Part shown: piece by piece, positions 1 through 4,946 of the stretch
Position numbering within the stretch: position 1 is the first letter of the stretch
Layout of the letters: every line of letters starts with the position of its first letter
Assembly: GCA_002451555.1 (NCBI GenBank)
Contig: DKCU01000079.1
Location: forward strand, 1-13,970
DNA length: 13,970 nt
Reading direction: 5' to 3'
Origin: Candidatus Segatella albertsiae
Lineage (GTDB): Bacteria > Bacteroidota > Bacteroidia > Bacteroidales > Bacteroidaceae
Translations under genes and position numbers: made by a program
Notes under the pieces: generated by a model
What the model saw: only the letters and a program-made list of their open reading frames with translations
What the model was told of the DNA's origin: nothing
Databases searched by the model: none

Positions 1-64
1 TTCCTTGATGTAATCTTTACCCAGGGCGATGCCCTGGGCTTGGAGCTTTTGGGCTTTCAGCCCG
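1..64 (-). repeat. Dispersed extragenic repeat, copy 1 (inverted relative to copy 2)
   Basis: The reverse complement of this stretch aligns without gaps to 7044-7107, with 57 of 64 bases identical by my count. It contains two small hairpins: CCCAGGGC/GCCCTGGG (20-27 with 31-38) and GGGCT/AGCCC (51-55 with 59-63). It lies downstream of the minus-strand nth gene and carries no ORF. The layout resembles REP-type repetitive extragenic palindromes (inference). It touches the window edge, so the element may continue to the left. I see no neighbouring REP transposase. Confidence 0.75.
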
Positions 65-120
65 TCCTCTTTTGCTGTTAAAATGACTTATGACACACCT
101 TCTTTTGAAACATCAAATCT

Positions 121-161
121 CAGCAAACTTTAAGGAGAACATAGTGTCTTAAAGTTTGCTG
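121..161 (-). terminator. Hairpin terminator of nth, overlapping the stop codon
   Basis: A perfect 14-bp inverted repeat pairs 121-134 with 148-161 around a 13-base loop. The right arm includes the nth stop codon (TTA on the plus strand at 149-151), so the last sense codons and the stop form one side of the stem. The tract after the stem on the minus strand (GAGATTTGATGTTTC) is only moderately T-rich, so termination efficiency is uncertain. Confidence 0.6.
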
Positions 162-796
162 TCTTTCAGTAATTTAGGACATATTTCCGAGAATTGGCAT
201 TTGTCGCAAGCTGGATTGGCACTCTTGCAGACGTATCTTCCATGCAGGAGGAGCCAATGATGCGCATTCGGAATGTCTTCCTCGGGAATATGCTTCATCA
301 AGTAATCCTCAACCTTGCGAGGATTGTCAGCGTTTTTTGGCACCAAGCCCATGCGATGGCTCACACGATAGACGTGCGTATCCACAGCCATCGTAGCCTT
401 ACCAAACCAGACCGCTCGTATCACATTGGCAGTCTTCCTTCCGACACCAGGAAGTGTGATCAATTGGGCAGTCTCCTGGGGAACCTCCCCATCGAAATCA
501 CTCACCATCTTACGAGACATTTCCACGAGATGCTTTGCCTTGGCGTTCGGATAACTCACTGACTTGATAAGCTCATAGATGTCCTCGACATCCGCTTGCG
601 CCATCATCTTGGCATCGGGGTAACGAGCGAAAAGGGCGGGTGTCACCATATTGATGCGCTTGTCCGTACACTGTGCCGACAACAAGGTGGCGACAAGCAA
701 CTGGAAAGCACTGCCAAACTGCAACTCTGTGGTGACTATGGGCATGGACTTCCGAAAATAATCCAAAACGACCTGGTATCTTTCTTTTCTAAGCAT
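149..796 (-). CDS. nth: Endonuclease III (DNA glycosylase/AP lyase)
   Basis: Base-excision repair enzyme that removes oxidised pyrimidines and nicks the resulting abasic site. The 215-residue length is usual for Nth. The helix-hairpin-helix motif LPGVGRKTA is at about residues 115-123 and supplies the catalytic Lys121. VDTHVYRV at 138-145 supplies the catalytic Asp139. The 4Fe-4S cluster ligands are intact with C-X6-C-X2-C-X5-C spacing (Cys190, 197, 200, 206). The start MLRKERYQ gives a normal N-terminus. No clear promoter of the TAnnTTTG type is visible in the 190 bases before it. The gene stands alone and ends in a hairpin that overlaps its stop codon. Confidence 0.96.
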   Translation of the reverse strand: MLRKERYQVVLDYFRKSMPIVTTELQFGSAFQLLVATLLSAQCTDKRINMVTPALFARYPDAKMMAQADVEDIYELIKSVSYPNAKAKHLVEMSRKMVSDFDGEVPQETAQLITLPGVGRKTANVIRAVWFGKATMAVDTHVYRVSHRMGLVPKNADNPRKVEDYLMKHIPEEDIPNAHHWLLLHGRYVCKSANPACDKCQFSEICPKLLKDSKL

Positions 797-858
797 AGGA
801 CTTGAGTGTTATGAATGTAAGATGTCTAATAGCAATGATACGTTTTCTATAAAAGAGT

Positions 859-890
859 GAATCCCGATGCCCAGGAAGACATCAGGATTC
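859..890 (-). terminator. Probable terminator downstream of the OmpH-like gene
   Basis: GAATCC (859-864) pairs with GGATTC (885-890), and after one mismatch GATG (866-869) pairs with CATC (880-883). In the minus-strand direction the stem is followed by ACTCTTTTATAG, a short T-rich tract. It lies about 100 bases past the OmpH-like stop codon. A second hairpin lies closer to the stop (951-960 with 966-979: GGTGGT/ACCACC and ATCG/CGAT) but has no T-run. The ten bases GGAAGACATC occur at both 874-883 and 934-943. Confidence 0.45.
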
Positions 891-987
891 TAGATAAAAC
901 TTGTATTTATTGCGTATGTAAAACTTTCTTGCTGGAAGACATCGGAAATAGGTGGTATCGTGAAGCGATAAACACCACCGATGAATA

Positions 988-1596
988 TTACTTCTTGGCA
1001 GCAGGAGTAGCAGCAGGAAGTTTGCTCTTGTAAGCCTTGTTCAAGCCAGAGATAACCTCGTTGGTAATGTCGTAAGCCTTGTCGGCATAGAGCAAGTTGT
1101 CACCACTCTTAGAGAAGATGATGCTGTACTTCTTATCCTTGTTGTACTTGGCAAGATAGTTGGCGATACTATCGTGGAGAGCCTTGTTGTACTTCTCCTG
1201 CTCAGCAGCGAACTCGTTGCTCAAGCGCTGTTGCAAGCCCTGGATGTCATTGCTCTGCTTCTGCAAAGCAGCCTGTCTCTGCTCAGCGGCCTCACGAGTC
1301 AAGGCATTCTGCTGAATCTGCTGCTGGAAGTTGGCAGCGGCAGCCTGCAAGTTTTGCTGCTTCTGTGCAAGAGTAGCCTGTATGTTCTGACCTTTCTTTT
1401 CGAGAAGAGCAGCGTACTCCTTGGCAAAAGTATATTGAGTCATGATAGAGTCAACCTCCACGTAAGCAATCTTCAACTCGGCAGGAGCTTTGCTCTCAGA
1501 CTTGGCCTCAACCTGTGGCTGAGACTTGTTGCAAGACACGAGTGACAAGGCAGCAATCGCTGCGAAAGCCACTGAACTCAAAATGTTCTTTTTCAT
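988..1596 (-). CDS. OmpH/Skp-family periplasmic chaperone-like lipoprotein
   Basis: A 202-residue envelope protein of the OmpH (Skp) family, whose members hold unfolded outer-membrane proteins in the periplasm. I chose the start at 1596 because the upstream in-frame ATG (1629) would put 11 charged residues before a clean signal sequence. From 1596 the protein begins MKKNILSSV and has a lipobox (LVSC, lipidated Cys22). An OmpH-like beginning follows (IAYVEVDSIMTQY), then a long Gln/Ala-rich coiled coil (roughly residues 50-140). A C-terminal part has the family pattern YSIIFSKSGDNLLYAD and a Pro/Ala/Lys tail. Classical Skp is soluble, so lipidation would place this version on a membrane (inference). 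It is second in an operon with the small membrane protein starting at 1820, 29 bases away. Confidence 0.85.
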   Translation of the reverse strand: MKKNILSSVAFAAIAALSLVSCNKSQPQVEAKSESKAPAELKIAYVEVDSIMTQYTFAKEYAALLEKKGQNIQATLAQKQQNLQAAAANFQQQIQQNALTREAAEQRQAALQKQSNDIQGLQQRLSNEFAAEQEKYNKALHDSIANYLAKYNKDKKYSIIFSKSGDNLLYADKAYDITNEVISGLNKAYKSKLPAATPAAKK

Positions 1597-1625
1597 TTCT
1601 TTCTTATATTTTGTTTTATTAATTA

Positions 1626-1820
1626 TCAATACGCCTTCCCCGCAGCTCGAGCCTCCCTATCTTGGTCCATGACGCAATGGATGCCCTGCTTGCGCAACCC
1701 AGGATTGTCGTGCACATGCTGTGAAGAGAACTTGCCGTTCTTCTTGAAAATCAACTTGACGGATAATAATGCTATGCAAATAGCAATTATTAACACACTA
1801 ATGATGAATAATTTTATCAT
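1626..1820 (-). CDS. Small membrane-anchored protein of unknown function (64 aa)
   Basis: The open frame reaches back to 1952, but its upstream part crosses the promoter (1862-1891). The ATG at 1820 gives a sensible product: a hydrophobic segment (MIKLFIISVLIIAICIALL) followed by a short basic stretch and a polar tail. The tail contains HVHDN-PGLRKQGIHC and DQDREARAA. I recall similar short proteins with one N-terminal TM segment and an LRK-GI-C...DREAR tail as conserved hypotheticals in Bacteroidales; no function is known to me. A single TM with the tail outside or in the periplasm is likely. It is the first gene of a two-gene unit with the OmpH-like lipoprotein, which suggests an envelope role (inference). 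Confidence 0.7.
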   Translation of the reverse strand: MIKLFIISVLIIAICIALLSVKLIFKKNGKFSSQHVHDNPGLRKQGIHCVMDQDREARAAGKAY

Positions 1821-1824
1821 TTTT

Positions 1825-1871
1825 ATTACCTTTGCAGTGCCTTTAATAGCACTTTTGGTTGCAAAGGTAAT
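1825..1871. repeat. 12-bp perfect inverted repeat overlapping the promoter
   Basis: ATTACCTTTGCA (1825-1836) and TGCAAAGGTAAT (1860-1871) are exact inverted copies separated by 23 bases. The right copy includes the -7 element of the minus-strand promoter. The left copy carries the same TAnnTTTG sequence facing pepD, but no TTG lies at the right distance on the plus strand. One arm is upstream of the predicted start of transcription, so this is not an RNA hairpin. It may be an operator or the remnant of a divergent promoter. Confidence 0.6.
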
Positions 1872-1891
1872 ATTTTTCGGGGAAAATCCAA
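1862..1891 (-). promoter_or_regulatory. Bacteroidetes-type promoter of the small membrane protein/OmpH-like operon
   Basis: On the minus strand TTG (1889-1891) is followed after 19 bases by TACCTTTG (1862-1869), matching the TTG...TAnnTTTG consensus. Transcription would start near 1855, leaving a leader of about 35 bases before the ATG at 1820. This supports 1820 rather than 1952 as the start. Confidence 0.75.
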
Positions 1892-1980
1892 AATAAAATG
1901 ACAGAAATAGTGGAGAAAACCGAATAAAATAACATAATTTGCTAATTATCATAAGTTATTATATATAATATAAGGTGAAA

Positions 1981-3444
1981 ATGGAACAAAATGAATTAAA
2001 GCCTGCTTGCGTGTTCGAGCAGTTTGCAAAGATCAACCAGATACCTCGCCCTTCTAAGCACGAGGAAAAGATGATTGAGTTTCTGAAAGAGTTTGGTAAG
2101 AGTCACAAACTGGAGACTGAGGTCGATGAGACGGGCAACGTCATCATCCGCAAACCAGCAACTCCTGGTTTAGAAAATCGTGAGACCCTCATTTTGCAGA
2201 GCCACATGGACATGGTCTGCGACAAGCTCGTAGATGTAGATATTGATTTCTTCAATGATCCTATCCAAACCTACGTGGATGGTGACTGGATGAGAGCCAA
2301 GGGTACTACCTTGGGTGCTGACGATGGTATCGGATGTGCCATAGAACTCGCCATCCTTGCCAGCGACAATATCGAGCATGGTCCTGTGGAATGTGTCTTC
2401 ACTCGTGACGAGGAGACTGGATTGACAGGTGCGCACGGCATGAAGGCCGGCTTCATGACAGGCAAGATGCTCATCAACCTTGACTCTGAGGACGAGGGAC
2501 TTATCTTCGTTTCTTGCGCTGGTGGTCAGACCACCCATGCCACCTTCGAGTTCGAGCGTGAGGAAGCTCCTGCAGGATATTTCTTCCTCAAGCTATCCCT
2601 CAAGGGACTGAATGGCGGTCACTCAGGCGATGACATCGACAAGAAACGCGCCAACGCCATCAAGATTCTTGCTCGTTTCCTCTATTTGGAAATGGAAAAA
2701 TTGAATGGCAATATCAGATTGGCTAGCTTCAACAGTGGAAAGATGCACAATGCCATACCTCGTGACGGACAGGTGGTGTTCGCCGTGAAGAACGATGCCA
2801 AGGAACAAGTACGTGCAGACTGGAACGTCTTCGCTTCTGAGGTTGAGGATGAATTCCACGTTACGGAGAATGCCATGCACTTCAACATGGAGAGCTGCGA
2901 GGCAACTCCTGTCATCGAGAAGACTGTGGCTGATAAGTTCATCATGGTGCTTCAGGCTGTAGATAACGGTCCGCTCACCCACTGCCAGGACGAGGCTATC
3001 GCATGGATGGTAGAGACTTCCAGCAATGTGGCGAGCGTTGCAACAGCAGAAAAGATCATCGACATCGTTGCCTCACAGCGTAGTAATGTGATGAGCAACT
3101 TGGAGAATATGACCAATACTGTCAAGGCTGCCTTTCAGTTGGCTGGTGCCAAGATAAGCGTTGGCGACAAATATCCTGCTTGGAAGATGCGTGCAGACAG
3201 TGCCTTGACCGACCTCACCGTGAAGAGCTACGAGAAACTCTTCGGCAAGGAACCATTGGTGAAAGGCATCCACGCAGGACTGGAGTGCGGTTTGTTCTCC
3301 GAGAAATACCCAGAACTCGACATGGTAAGCTTCGGCCCTACTCTCCGTGAGGTACATACTCCACAGGAGGCCTTGTATATTCCTACTGTACAGATGGTTT
3401 GGGATCATTTGCTGGAGATTCTTCGCAATGCTCCAAAGAAGTAA
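1981..3444 (+). CDS. pepD: Aminoacyl-histidine dipeptidase (M20C metallopeptidase)
   Basis: Cytosolic di-zinc dipeptidase cleaving Xaa-His and other dipeptides. The 487 residues from ATG 1981 fit the PepD family; a GTG at 1975 is in frame, but the ATG is preferred. The M20 metal-site residues are visible: HMD with His75 and Asp77, GADDG with the bridging Asp at 114, DEETG with the catalytic and metal-binding Glu at 144-145, LDSED with Asp168, and a C-terminal VHTP histidine. A lid/dimerisation domain occupies about residues 185-385. The leader is very AT-rich with no Shine-Dalgarno sequence. No convincing promoter is seen (TAATTTG near 1935 is one base short of the consensus and lacks TTG). 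The gene stands alone and ends in a strong terminator. Confidence 0.96.
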   Translation: MEQNELKPACVFEQFAKINQIPRPSKHEEKMIEFLKEFGKSHKLETEVDETGNVIIRKPATPGLENRETLILQSHMDMVCDKLVDVDIDFFNDPIQTYVDGDWMRAKGTTLGADDGIGCAIELAILASDNIEHGPVECVFTRDEETGLTGAHGMKAGFMTGKMLINLDSEDEGLIFVSCAGGQTTHATFEFEREEAPAGYFFLKLSLKGLNGGHSGDDIDKKRANAIKILARFLYLEMEKLNGNIRLASFNSGKMHNAIPRDGQVVFAVKNDAKEQVRADWNVFASEVEDEFHVTENAMHFNMESCEATPVIEKTVADKFIMVLQAVDNGPLTHCQDEAIAWMVETSSNVASVATAEKIIDIVASQRSNVMSNLENMTNTVKAAFQLAGAKISVGDKYPAWKMRADSALTDLTVKSYEKLFGKEPLVKGIHAGLECGLFSEKYPELDMVSFGPTLREVHTPQEALYIPTVQMVWDHLLEILRNAPKK

Positions 3445-3507
3445 TAAAAATATGAAGCTGTAGTAAGCTAGTTGGAGTAGAAATCCAGAATTAGATAAAA
3501 AGAATTT

Positions 3508-3569
3508 GGCGCAAGAAACAACGAGGTACATTGAATGTGTATTTCTCTGGTTCTTGCGCCTTTCTTTTT
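3508..3569 (+). terminator. Rho-independent terminator of pepD
   Basis: GGCGCAAGAA (3508-3517) pairs perfectly with TTCTTGCGCC (3551-3560), and TTTCTTTTT follows. The 33-base loop can form an inner ACAT/ATGT hairpin. It lies 64 bases after the pepD stop. The stretch 3570-3651 behind it shows nothing I can name. Confidence 0.85.
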
Positions 3570-3651
3570 GTAAGACATGAGAATTTATCACATATTCATG
3601 CGTAAACAAACCTTGTTAAGTTAAAAACTCACAAAAGATGGCACCTAACCC

Positions 3652-3682
3652 TTGACACGAGCCGAAAAATTGCTTAACTTTG
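3652..3682 (+). promoter_or_regulatory. Bacteroidetes-type promoter of the 37-codon ORF unit
   Basis: TTG (3652-3654) is followed after 20 bases by TAACTTTG (3675-3682), a full match to the Bacteroidetes primary-sigma consensus. Transcription should begin near 3689. The leader to the ATG at 3852 is then about 160 bases, unusually long for such a small ORF. Confidence 0.8.
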
Positions 3683-3693
3683 CAGTATCGAAA

Positions 3694-3792
3694 GCAGTTG
3701 TATTGTCTTGTAGGCGAGATCTCTCTTTATAGTATCAAGTTTTCACCTTAGCTATCAGGTCAGCTCTCGTAGTATAGATGAGTTCCAACTGC
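3694..3792 (+). ncRNA. Possible structured 5' leader before the 37-codon ORF
   Basis: Three nested pairings can be drawn in the predicted transcript: GCAGTTG (3694-3700) with CAACTGC (3786-3792), CGAGA (3715-3719) with TCTCG (3765-3769), and ACCT (3745-3748) with AGGT (3757-3760). Unpaired AT-rich sequence then leads to the ATG. I do not recognise a known riboswitch. The pairings are short, so this rests on their nesting and the strong closing stem. A cis-regulatory leader or part of a small RNA are both possible. Confidence 0.35.
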
Positions 3793-3851
3793 CATAATAA
3801 ATAAGTAAGTAAGAGATAAACCGTTTTATTAATCAACAAAACCTAGAGAAA

Positions 3852-3965
3852 ATGAAAACAGAAAATGCTAAGAACTATGGTGAGTACGTGGAAATCGCGT
3901 CACCTATTCAAGAAACAGTAGTTAAGGCCCACGATGTAATGGGCGGTGAAATTTGGTATAACTAA
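3852..3965 (+). CDS. Small ORF, 37-residue peptide of unknown function
   Basis: The peptide begins MKTENAKNYGEYVEIA and ends AHDVMGGEIWYN. It has no hydrophobic stretch, so it is neither a membrane peptide nor classically secreted. It is the only plausible ORF in a transcription unit with a consensus promoter at 3652-3682 and a strong terminator at 4032-4070, which is the main argument that it is real. The start has an A-rich leader (CCTAGAGAAA before ATG), normal for this phylum. The Gly-Gly seven residues from the end recalls double-glycine leader peptides, but only five residues (EIWYN) would follow and no peptidase or transporter is adjacent. It may be a regulatory leader peptide, a small functional protein, or incidental to an RNA. 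I do not recognise the family. Confidence 0.5.
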   Translation: MKTENAKNYGEYVEIASPIQETVVKAHDVMGGEIWYN

Positions 3966-3998
3966 CTTTTATATTAGCTATCAAAGAAAAAGAAATTG

Positions 3999-4018
3999 AG
4001 TTGTCGGTATCGGCGACT
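3999..4018 (+). other. Hairpin between the 37-codon ORF and its terminator
   Basis: AGTTGTCG (3999-4006) pairs with CGGCGACT (4011-4018) around a GTAT loop: 8 bp including two G-T pairs. It sits between the ORF stop (3965) and the terminator (4032-4070) and could protect the 3' end. The bases TTAGCTATCA occur both in the leader (3748-3757) and here just past the ORF (3974-3983). Confidence 0.4.
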
Positions 4019-4031
4019 TTCTCAAAAAATG

Positions 4032-4070
4032 AAGGAGGACAAGACTTCACAGCAGAAGTTTGTCCTCCTT
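4032..4070. terminator. Bidirectional rho-independent terminator (small ORF unit and ECF sigma gene)
   Basis: An 11-bp stem (4032-4042 with 4060-4070) continues after one bulged G into 5 more pairs (4044-4048 with 4055-4059) around the loop ACAGCA. On the plus strand it is followed by G and eight T; on the minus strand by CATTTTTTGAG. It therefore serves both the plus-strand unit and the convergent sigma factor gene that ends at 4133. Confidence 0.9.
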
Positions 4071-4132
4071 GTTTTTTTTCTTATATGACCAAACGTGTCT
4101 GTTTTTACTTTTACAGCTGTTTGTACATAGTC

Positions 4133-4657
4133 TCATGCGAGCATACGCCTCATGTATTTTCGCACTTCCTTTCGTGCAGCCCCGAGACGCTTTTCGGCAT
4201 TTTTGTAATTAATGTCCAACTTTATGGCGATTTCACTCACCTGAAGGCCCTCCAACACATTCATGCAATAGACCTTGCGCTGTTTTTCGCAAAGCCTGGC
4301 AATGCCACGCTCCAAGAGTTGGTTGATTTCCTGTACCGAATAGACGGACTCTCCACTGATGGAAGAAGCGTTCGAAAAGCCACCTTTTGACAAGTAATGC
4401 TCATATTCCTCCACACACTGGCGATGTCGCCAATAGTCACAAATCAGGTTTCTCGCCACCGTATAGACAAGGCACGGCAAAGTGACAGGAGTAATCATCT
4501 TGTCCATCTGCATGAGACGCAAGAAGATGTTCTGCACAATGTCCTCGGACTCGTCTGAATATTGCAGACGAGAGCTTACGAAAGCCTTAACCTCATTGTA
4601 ATGCTGAGAGTAGTAGTCAGCTATCAAGTCGGATTTAGATTTATTTTGTTGCATCAT
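4133..4657 (-). CDS. ECF-family RNA polymerase sigma-70 factor
   Basis: A 174-residue alternative sigma factor with the two ECF domains. Sigma-2 covers about residues 13-80, with SEDIVQNIFLRLMQ (region 2.2) and YTVARNLICDYWRHRQ (regions 2.3-2.4). A linker follows at roughly 85-110. Sigma-4 covers about 112-170, with QRKVYCMNVLEGLQVSEIA and the helix-turn-helix NYKNAEKRLGAARKEV. Two adjacent ATGs (4657, 4654) are possible starts. In Bacteroidetes such factors often pair with an anti-sigma/SusCD transducer, but none lies next to it here, so its signal is unknown. It has its own promoter (4739-4769), a leader with three motif repeats, and ends at a bidirectional terminator. It is divergent from htpG. 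Confidence 0.93.
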   Translation of the reverse strand: MMQQNKSKSDLIADYYSQHYNEVKAFVSSRLQYSDESEDIVQNIFLRLMQMDKMITPVTLPCLVYTVARNLICDYWRHRQCVEEYEHYLSKGGFSNASSISGESVYSVQEINQLLERGIARLCEKQRKVYCMNVLEGLQVSEIAIKLDINYKNAEKRLGAARKEVRKYMRRMLA

Positions 4658-4672
4658 AATATGTGTTGTTTC

Positions 4673-4734
4673 AAAAGTTCATAGGTAAAACCAAAGTTCC
4701 TAGGTGAAAACCAAAGTCGTTTCTAGGTAAAACC
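4673..4734 (-). repeat. Three tandem ~20-base repeats in the leader of the ECF sigma gene
   Basis: In plus-strand orientation the units share the pattern AAAGTTC-nTAGGT-AAAACC: 4674-4692, 4693-4712 and 4713-4734. The last two carry small insertions (an extra G; TCGTTTC in place of TTC). As RNA each unit contains GGTTTTACC or GGTTTTCACC followed by TAG or TAT and mostly GAAC. All three lie between the predicted transcription start (near 4732) and the start codon, so they are untranslated leader sequence. They may bind a protein or control translation (inference). Confidence 0.75.
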
Positions 4735-4738
4735 ATTG

Positions 4739-4769
4739 CAAAGATAGTAAAAATAATGATACGTCCCAA
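4739..4769 (-). promoter_or_regulatory. Bacteroidetes-type promoter of the ECF sigma gene
   Basis: On the minus strand TTG (4767-4769) is followed after 20 bases by TATCTTTG (4739-4746). Transcription would start near 4732, at the edge of the three leader repeats. The primary sigma factor, not the ECF factor itself, would read this sequence, so autoregulation is not evident. Confidence 0.75.
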
Positions 4770-4792
4770 TTTTCTTAGTAAAAAAATGAGCA

Positions 4793-4816
4793 GAAATGTC
4801 AGAAATGAAACATTTC
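4793..4816. promoter_or_regulatory. Possible operator: GAAATG direct and inverted half-sites
   Basis: GAAATG occurs at 4793-4798 and 4802-4807, with its inverse CATTTC at 4811-4816. The three half-sites are spaced 9 bases apart, and the last two form the palindrome GAAATGAAACATTTC. The site lies between the divergent ECF and htpG promoters, about 64 bases before the predicted htpG transcription start. It could bind an activator of the sigma-54 promoter or a shared repressor. Confidence 0.35.
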
Positions 4817-4845
4817 AAATACAACTAGATACATTTTAGTAGGCT

Positions 4846-4862
4846 TTGGCACACCTTTTGCA
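4846..4862 (+). promoter_or_regulatory. Sigma-54 (-24/-12) type promoter of htpG
   Basis: TTGGCACACCTTTTGCA matches the sigma-54 consensus TGGCAC-N5-TTGC[A/T]. The GG (4848-4849) and GC (4860-4861) are separated by exactly 10 bases, as required. Transcription would start near 4873. That excludes the upstream ATG at 4872 as a useful start and supports the htpG start at 4947. No TAnnTTTG promoter is seen here. Transcription from such a site would need an ATP-dependent enhancer-binding activator encoded elsewhere. Confidence 0.65.
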
Positions 4863-4946
4863 AAGGCAAGTATGCATAATCATACGTACTATGCGCTAAA
4901 GTTTACACATAAAGATATAAAAAACAAAACTAAAAATATAAATATT

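Noticed and set aside
211..232. Second sigma-54-like sequence (TTGGCACTCTTGCA) inside nth
   Set aside because: The GG to GC distance is 7, not 10, and it lies in a coding region.
1821..1952. N-terminal extension of the small membrane protein ORF
   Set aside because: The extension spans the promoter at 1862-1891 and would precede the predicted transcription start; the ATG at 1820 starts a clean TM segment.
3638..3656. TGGCACCTAACCCTTGAC as a sigma-54 promoter before the small ORF
   Set aside because: No GC at the required distance; the overlapping TTG...TAACTTTG promoter explains the region better.
3946..3962. Double-glycine bacteriocin-like leader reading of the 37-residue peptide
   Set aside because: Only five residues follow the Gly-Gly, and no C39 peptidase, transporter or modifying enzyme is nearby.
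4872..4946. Upstream ATG adding 25 residues to HtpG
   Set aside because: It coincides with the predicted sigma-54 transcription start, and the added residues do not resemble any HtpG N-terminus.
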